A stretch of 18,247 nt of DNA, taken from positions 1 to 18,247 of the forward strand of contig WGFF01000005.1 of assembly GCA_015492355.1 (NCBI GenBank), in the 5' to 3' direction. This DNA comes from Deltaproteobacteria bacterium (GTDB taxonomy: Bacteria > Desulfobacterota > GWC2-55-46 > S146-73). The notes below the pieces were generated by a model, which did no database searches, was not told where the DNA came from, and saw nothing but the letters and a program-made list of their open reading frames with translations. Both the position numbers and the translations under genes were made by a program. Shown in pieces: positions 14,398-18,247 of this stretch (its first letter is position 1; the number at the start of each line of letters is the position of its first letter).

Positions 14398-14422
14398 AGT
14401 CCGAAAAAGATACCCATTACCT
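14398..14422 (+). repeat. Conserved tail module C, copy 2
   Basis: AGTCCGAAAAAGATACCC followed by ATTACCT, matching copies at 43-66 and, reversed, at 18157-18181. It ends 12 bases from the argC stop codon, so here it lies at a 3' end rather than before a start. Confidence 0.85.
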
Positions 14423-14434
14423 CTGGCAGGGTGG

Positions 14435-15472
14435 TCATACACTCATGGGCGGGGTATCAAGACCTGTATCCTCCTTGAATCCGTACATGATGTTCATGTT
14501 CTGTATTGCCTGTCCCGAAGCCCCTTTAACGAGGTTGTCTATGGCAGATACGACCACAAGCCTTTTCCCCCTCTCCTCAGCCCATATACCGATATCACAG
14601 AAGTTCGATCCCCTTACCTGTGACGTGGCTGGGAAGGTACCCTCTGGCATGATCCTTACAAAGGGTTCTTCTCTGTAATAGTCCATGTAGAGGTCCATGA
14701 GGTCTTTTGTTGTCATATCTTTTTTAAGCCATGCGTACACTGTTGCAAGTATACCCCTTGATGCTGGTATGAGATGGGGTATGAAGGTTATGTTTACACA
14801 AGCCCCACAGAGAAGGGATAGTTCCTGTTCGATCTCCGGTATGTGCCTGTGTGTTCCCACCCTGTAAGCCCTGAATCCCTCTGTGACCTCCACAAAGGAT
14901 GTCTCTATGGATGCGGTCCTTCCTGCCCCTGAGACCCCGCTCTTTGCATCTATCACAATGGAATGGATATCCACCATATCTTTACTCACCACTGGGGCAA
15001 GGGCTATTATCGAACATGTGGGATAACAGCCGGGATTTGCCACAAGCCTTGCAGACCTTATCATCTCCCTTCTGAGTTCTGGAAGCCCGTATACAGCCTC
15101 TTTTATATACTCCCCTGAGGAGTGCCTGCCGTACCACCTCTCGTATATCTCTATATCCCTGAGCCGGTAGTCTGCGCTGAGGTCTACAACCCTCTTTCCC
15201 TTATCGAGGAATCCAGGTACCACATCCATCGATGTTCCATGGGGGAGGGAGGAGAACACAACATCTGCATCCGTGTCTTTAAACACATCTGGATCTCTGA
15301 ATACAACCCCGTCATACATACCCCTGAAGGCAGGAAAGACCTCAGAGACTGCCTTCCCCCTATACTGTCTTGAGGTGACAGCACTTATCTCCACCTCTGG
15401 ATGGTTATGCAGAAGCCTTAAGAGTTCAAGCCCGGTGTATCCACTGCCACCGAGTACCGCAACCTTCAGCAT
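14435..15472 (-). CDS. argC: N-acetyl-gamma-glutamyl-phosphate reductase
   Basis: It catalyses the NADPH-dependent reduction of N-acetylglutamyl phosphate in arginine synthesis, in the cytoplasm. At 345 residues it is standard length. The N-terminal nucleotide loop is GGSGYTG (8-14). The active-site Cys149 stands in NPGCYPT (147-152). Catalytic-region histidines occur in THRHIPEIEQ (207-216). GSNFCDIGIWAEE near the C-terminus is also conserved. No other arg genes are in the window. The gene starts about 40 bases beyond the rpsI terminator hairpin on the same strand, so it is probably a separate unit or depends on read-through. No strong promoter was found in the short gap. Confidence 0.95.
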   Translation of the reverse strand: MLKVAVLGGSGYTGLELLRLLHNHPEVEISAVTSRQYRGKAVSEVFPAFRGMYDGVVFRDPDVFKDTDADVVFSSLPHGTSMDVVPGFLDKGKRVVDLSADYRLRDIEIYERWYGRHSSGEYIKEAVYGLPELRREMIRSARLVANPGCYPTCSIIALAPVVSKDMVDIHSIVIDAKSGVSGAGRTASIETSFVEVTEGFRAYRVGTHRHIPEIEQELSLLCGACVNITFIPHLIPASRGILATVYAWLKKDMTTKDLMDLYMDYYREEPFVRIMPEGTFPATSQVRGSNFCDIGIWAEERGKRLVVVSAIDNLVKGASGQAIQNMNIMYGFKEDTGLDTPPMSV

Positions 15473-15515
15473 ACACTACACCCTGAAAAAGTCTCTTTAA
15501 TGATTCCTGTTGAAT

Positions 15516-15557
15516 AAAAAAAGGAAGGCACTCCACTACAAAAGGTGCCTTCCTTTT
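15516..15557 (-). terminator. Intrinsic terminator of the rplM-rpsI operon
   Basis: A perfect 14-bp stem: AAAAAGGAAGGCAC (15518-15531) pairs with GTGCCTTCCTTTTT (15544-15557) around a 12-base loop. On the minus strand it is followed by T residues ending about 15516. It begins 29 bases after the rpsI stop. The symmetric A/T ends could let it act on plus-strand transcripts too. Confidence 0.9.
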
Positions 15558-15586
15558 TCCCGCTATTGTGTAAATCTACTGTTACC

Positions 15587-15982
15587 TTACCTCTTGGAGT
15601 ACTGGAACCTCTTTCTTGCACCCTTCTGTCCGTATTTTTTGCGTTCCTTCATGCGCGGGTCCCTTGTGAGGAATCCGCCCTTTTTCAATACCGCCCTCAG
15701 GTTTGGTTCCAGGGTGATGAGTGCCCTGGCTATACCATGCCTTACAGCGCCTGCCTGACCAGTCATCCCCCCGCCCCTGACGTTCGCAAAGACGTTGTAT
15801 TTGCCCACTGTCTTTGTAACCTCAAGGGGTTCTTTTACCGTGTACCGCAGGGTTTCGCGCTGAAAATACTCCTGCATGGGTTTATCGTTTATAAAGATAT
15901 CGCCCGAACCAGGAAGCAGTCTCACCCTTGCAACAGAGGTCTTACGTCTTCCCACAGAGATATGTACCGTATCTTCTGCCAT
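15587..15982 (-). CDS. rpsI: 30S ribosomal protein S9 (uS9)
   Basis: A small-subunit head protein whose C-terminal tail reaches the P-site tRNA. At 131 residues it has the expected length. GRRKTSVARVRL (11-22), the glycine-rich GGGMTGQAGAVRHGIARAL and the basic tail ending in FQYSKR are diagnostic; the final SKR is the universally conserved end. It follows rplM by 16 bases, the classical L13-S9 order, and is closed by the terminator at 15516-15557. Confidence 0.98.
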   Translation of the reverse strand: MAEDTVHISVGRRKTSVARVRLLPGSGDIFINDKPMQEYFQRETLRYTVKEPLEVTKTVGKYNVFANVRGGGMTGQAGAVRHGIARALITLEPNLRAVLKKGGFLTRDPRMKERKKYGQKGARKRFQYSKR

Positions 15983-15998
15983 TCAATCTCCCCCGTTT

Positions 15999-16427
15999 TT
16001 ATAGATTTAACGTCTCTGGATTCTGTGCACTGTGCGGGTGTTCTTTACCCGCATAGACCTTGAGCTTCTTAAATATCTTCCTTCCGAGACTCCCCTTGGG
16101 GAGCATACCCCATACCGCCTTTTTTATGACCTCCTCGGGCCTTTCCTGAAGGAGCCTTTTGAGTGTTGTCTCCTTGAGTCCCCCTGGATGGAGTGTATGC
16201 CAGTAGTAGACCTCGTCTGTGAGTTTCTTGCCGGTAACGGAAATCTTCTCAGCATTGATGACAACCACATAGTCGCCTGTATCGACACCGGGCGTATATA
16301 CAGGTTTGTGCTTACCCCTGAGGATATGGGCGATACGGGATGCAAGTCTTCCAAGGGTCTTACCACTTGCATCTACAAGGTACCACTTCTTGTTGATCTC
16401 GTCCGGACTGGCTAAAAAGGTCTTCAT
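15999..16427 (-). CDS. rplM: 50S ribosomal protein L13 (uL13)
   Basis: An early-assembly large-subunit protein, 142 residues, full length. WYLVDASGKTLGRLAS (16-31), YTPGVDTGDYVVVINAEKI (44-62), HPGGLK and the late GMLPKGSLGRKIFKKLKVY stretch are typical, with AGKEHPHSAQNP near the end. An AAAGGGG ribosome site lies 10 bases before the ATG. It heads the rplM-rpsI operon under the strong promoter at 16466-16494. Confidence 0.98.
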   Translation of the reverse strand: MKTFLASPDEINKKWYLVDASGKTLGRLASRIAHILRGKHKPVYTPGVDTGDYVVVINAEKISVTGKKLTDEVYYWHTLHPGGLKETTLKRLLQERPEEVIKKAVWGMLPKGSLGRKIFKKLKVYAGKEHPHSAQNPETLNL

Positions 16428-16465
16428 CAGAACATAGCCCCTTTCAGATAAGTTTGGAATAAATA

Positions 16466-16494
16466 AGAATAAAAAATTTTTGTCCCTTTGTCAA
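16466..16494 (-). promoter_or_regulatory. Strong sigma-70 promoter of rplM-rpsI
   Basis: On the minus strand TTGACA (16494-16489, consensus), exactly 17 bases, then TATTCT (16471-16466). The spacer is rich in A and T tracts. The predicted start near 16459 gives a leader of about 30 bases. Confidence 0.85.
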
Positions 16495-16571
16495 GGGTTC
16501 TTTTGAAACAGGATATACCAGTATCCCTCTGGTGGGATATACATCGGTCTAAGGATACAACCTGAGTTAAT

Positions 16572-16676
16572 CCCCCATCCACAGGGATTATGGCAGATCT
16601 CGTAAGGCTGGCTATCTCAAATCCTGAGACCACCATGGGTGGAATACATCCTTTTTGGCACACCTGTGGATGGGGG
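16572..16676. repeat. 105-bp element with 14-bp terminal inverted repeats
   Basis: CCCCCATCCACAGG (16572-16585) is the exact inverse of CCTGTGGATGGGGG (16663-16676). The interior has small hairpins, including CCACC/GGTGG near 16631-16642. TAATCCC/GGGATTA (16570-16590) overlaps the left end. No protein is encoded. It resembles a MITE-like or structured-RNA element. Flanking target duplication is not obvious. Confidence 0.6.
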
Positions 16677-16682
16677 GTCAGT

Positions 16683-16714
16683 ATCCAGCATCCAGCATCC
16701 ATCATTCATCATTC
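16683..16714. repeat. Short heptamer tandem repeats at the NFACT gene 3' end
   Basis: ATCCAGC occurs twice, then ATCC, then ATCATTC twice. The last three codons and stop of the NFACT gene lie in the second pair, so slippage here would alter its C-terminus. Confidence 0.6.
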
Positions 16715-18147
16715 CGTGGTCTTACGATGATGGTTCTATAACCCTCTCCTACCACAACCATACCAGGCTTTGCACCAGGGGGCTTTTTTACATTGCTTAG
16801 TGGTGTGTACATGACCTCTACCTTTGTCTCCTCCCTTGCCCTGCTGTAGTAGGCTGCAATCCTTGAAGCCTCTTCTATGGAAGGCAGGATGTCTTCCATC
16901 CTTCTACCCCCTGTCTTCAAGAGTACGTGCGAGCCAGGCACCCCCTTGGCGTGAAACCACAGGTCATTCCTGCCTGCATACCTTCTAAGAAGAAGGTCAT
17001 TGCCCACTGCACTCCTTCCACACAGTACCTGTAGCCCCTGCTGTGTGGTGAACCTCCTTACAGGCTCAGCCCTTTTGTCCTCCCTTTTAAGGAGATCCTT
17101 ACCCATGCCATCCCTTTTAATATAGCCAGCCAGGATGAGTTCATCTTCTATGGTATCGAGGTCTCCGTGTGTGGTTGCGGATTCGAGCTCGTAGAGGAGG
17201 TTATCTATATACTCCAGTTCCTGTTCCACATAGGGTATGCGTTTGTTCAGCATATCCAGGCACACCTTTGCCTTTCTTGCCCTTTTAAAGAGTCTATCCA
17301 CATTTTCCTGTGGGGTAAGGCTCTCATCCAGGGGTATCCTTATCCGCTCGGGTGGTGAGGTATAATAGTCCTCAACCTCTATCTCCTTCATACCCTTTCT
17401 GATACGCGGGAAGTTTGCAAGCAAGAGTTCTGCAAGTCTTTTGGCGCTCGTACCTGTGGTGGCGTCTTCCCTGTCCTTAAGGAGGTTTTGGAGTTTTCTC
17501 CTTACCTTTTTCTCTATCTTCCTTATCCTCCGCAGGAGTTCCCTTCTCTTTGCCTCAAAGGATTCCTTTTCGACCTTTTCGGTATAGTATCTGTCTACAC
17601 ACTCATTCCAGCTCACCCCTTCTTCTTTTTCCGGGATATCACCCCTTGTCTCTGGTCTACACCCAGGGAGTGGCTTGAGTTTGACACCAGGCTTCACACA
17701 CCTGGGGGAATCCTCCTCGGGGAAGTACCTGAGTGCATCTATGACCTTCTCTTCCCCATCTACGAGTATAACGTTGGCTGACTTACCTGTAAGTTCCACC
17801 ACAAAAACAAAGGTCTTTATACCGCCATCTGTCTTTTTTCTGAGATAAACACGCACTATCCTCTCATCGTCCACCTGCTCGATACGGTGTACAATGGCGT
17901 TGATTATCCTGCTTCTCAAAAGGGCGCAGAACCTTGGTGGAATGGATGGATTCCTGAATCTCAGCCCTGTAAGATGGATCCTGCAGAGTACAGGATGGAT
18001 CGAGATGAGGAGTGTCCTTTCCCTGCCCTTTGCAAAGACCCTGAGTATTACATGCCTCTCATCGGGCTGATAGACCTTCGATACGATCCCTCCCACCAGC
18101 CCATCCCTGAGCTCCTCTACGATATATTTCAGTAAAAGGGGGTTCAT
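16702..18147 (-). CDS. rqcH: RqcH-like NFACT-family protein
   Basis: A ribosome-associated quality control factor expected to bind stalled 50S-peptidyl-tRNA complexes; family members recruit tRNA-Ala to add alanine tails. Order of parts: NFACT-N about 1-180, a charged coiled-coil middle about 185-330, and NFACT-R about 366-475 with GRSAVGNDLLL (377-387) and DLWFHAKGVPGSHVLLKT (395-412). NPSIPPRFCALLRSRI (66-81) is the family signature. At 481 residues it is shorter than Bacillus RqcH, mainly in the middle part. The essential Asp-Arg pair of RqcH appears as Glu95-Arg96. No Shine-Dalgarno site is visible; the leader consists of repeat tail C. Without a search, a non-RQC role (older name FbpA-like) cannot be excluded. 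Confidence 0.85.
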   Translation of the reverse strand: MNPLLLKYIVEELRDGLVGGIVSKVYQPDERHVILRVFAKGRERTLLISIHPVLCRIHLTGLRFRNPSIPPRFCALLRSRIINAIVHRIEQVDDERIVRVYLRKKTDGGIKTFVFVVELTGKSANVILVDGEEKVIDALRYFPEEDSPRCVKPGVKLKPLPGCRPETRGDIPEKEEGVSWNECVDRYYTEKVEKESFEAKRRELLRRIRKIEKKVRRKLQNLLKDREDATTGTSAKRLAELLLANFPRIRKGMKEIEVEDYYTSPPERIRIPLDESLTPQENVDRLFKRARKAKVCLDMLNKRIPYVEQELEYIDNLLYELESATTHGDLDTIEDELILAGYIKRDGMGKDLLKREDKRAEPVRRFTTQQGLQVLCGRSAVGNDLLLRRYAGRNDLWFHAKGVPGSHVLLKTGGRRMEDILPSIEEASRIAAYYSRAREETKVEVMYTPLSNVKKPPGAKPGMVVVGEGYRTIIVRPRNDE

Positions 18148-18156
18148 ATATGGATT

Positions 18157-18181
18157 AGGTAATGGGTATCTTTTTCGGACT
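18157..18181 (-). repeat. Conserved tail module C, copy 3 (reverse)
   Basis: Reverse complement of the 43-66 and 14398-14422 segments, in the order B then C on the minus strand. It ends 9 bases before the NFACT start codon and supplies nearly all of its visible leader. Confidence 0.85.
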
Positions 18182-18198
18182 AAAATCTGTCTGTATCC

Positions 18199-18234
18199 TG
18201 AGGGAAACCCCTTTTGTAAAAGGGGTTTCCCTCA
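18199..18234. repeat. Palindrome module B, copy 3
   Basis: TGAGGGAAACCCCTTTT and its exact inverse around a GT centre: 17-bp perfect arms. It is followed at 18235-18247 by the reverse of the A-module end (AACTCCCTTCCCC), cut off by the window edge. Between B and C (18182-18198) lies the ACAGAC-containing segment also found in the B-less 5680 copy. Confidence 0.92.
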
Positions 18235-18247
18235 AACTCCCTTCCCC

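Noticed and set aside
16427..16705. A 92-residue open frame on the minus strand between the NFACT gene and rplM
   Set aside because: It runs through the 105-bp inverted-repeat element and the rplM promoter, has no ribosome site and no recognisable protein pattern. It is best read as non-coding.
109..18147. CRISPR array or tRNA genes
   Set aside because: The repeats are few, far apart and palindromic, with no regular spacers. No cloverleaf with a TTCRANY arm was found in the spacers, including the GGATTCAAAATC stretch near 11570.

Overview
This window looks like a chromosomal stretch from a bacterium with compact operons. About half the bases are G or C. Isoleucine is often ATA and arginine mostly AGG/AGA, a bias common in thermophilic or deep-branching anaerobes. 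Gene content (type III pantothenate kinase, an EF-G paralogue, TrkA/TrkH, LarE, an EGY-type site-2 protease, an RqcH-like NFACT protein) fits Nitrospirota or a former-deltaproteobacterial lineage. That placement is inference from style and content, not from a search. No rRNA, tRNA, CRISPR array, transposase or phage gene was seen.

Layout, left to right. 1-108: a palindromic intergenic repeat. 109-1380 (+): coaX and a TPR protein. 1381-1590: non-coding, one hairpin and a decayed repeat. 1591-5572 (+): an EF-G-like translocase, a helical-repeat protein abutting it with no gap, and endonuclease IV. 5573-5727: a structured repeat lacking its palindrome. 5728-9500 (+): trkA and trkH overlapping by one base, then thioredoxin reductase. 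9506-11430 (-): a membrane M50 protease, a tiny cytochrome b5-like protein and a PhnP-like metallo-hydrolase, ending 5 bases from trxB. 11431-11733: divergent spacer with a diverged inverted repeat copy and a good promoter. 11734-13610 (+): two overlapping PP-loop ATPases, a ThiI/MnmA-like protein with a probable NFACT-R tail and a three-cysteine LarE. 13780-14157 (+): a secreted or membrane glycine-rich small protein with its own promoter. 14158-14434: the most complete repeat copy. 14435-18147 (-): argC, the rplM-rpsI operon with a clear promoter and terminator, a 105-bp inverted-repeat element, and the NFACT/RqcH-like gene. 18148-18247: another repeat copy in reverse orientation.

The genes do not form one pathway. 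Three translation or RNA themes recur: an EF-G paralogue, ribosomal proteins L13/S9 with an RqcH-like rescue factor, and a sulfurtransferase pair of which one seems to carry an NFACT-type RNA-binding domain. Redox and ion homeostasis are served by trxB, the b5-like protein and TrkAH.

The most unusual signal is not a gene. It is a family of composite structured repeats sitting at most operon boundaries. It is modular: a complex hairpin, an A hairpin (ending GGGGAAGGGAG), a near-perfect 36-nt palindrome B, and a conserved tail C ending in GATACCCATTACC. At least one copy lacks B cleanly. Copies precede coaX, trkA, the PP-loop gene and the NFACT gene.
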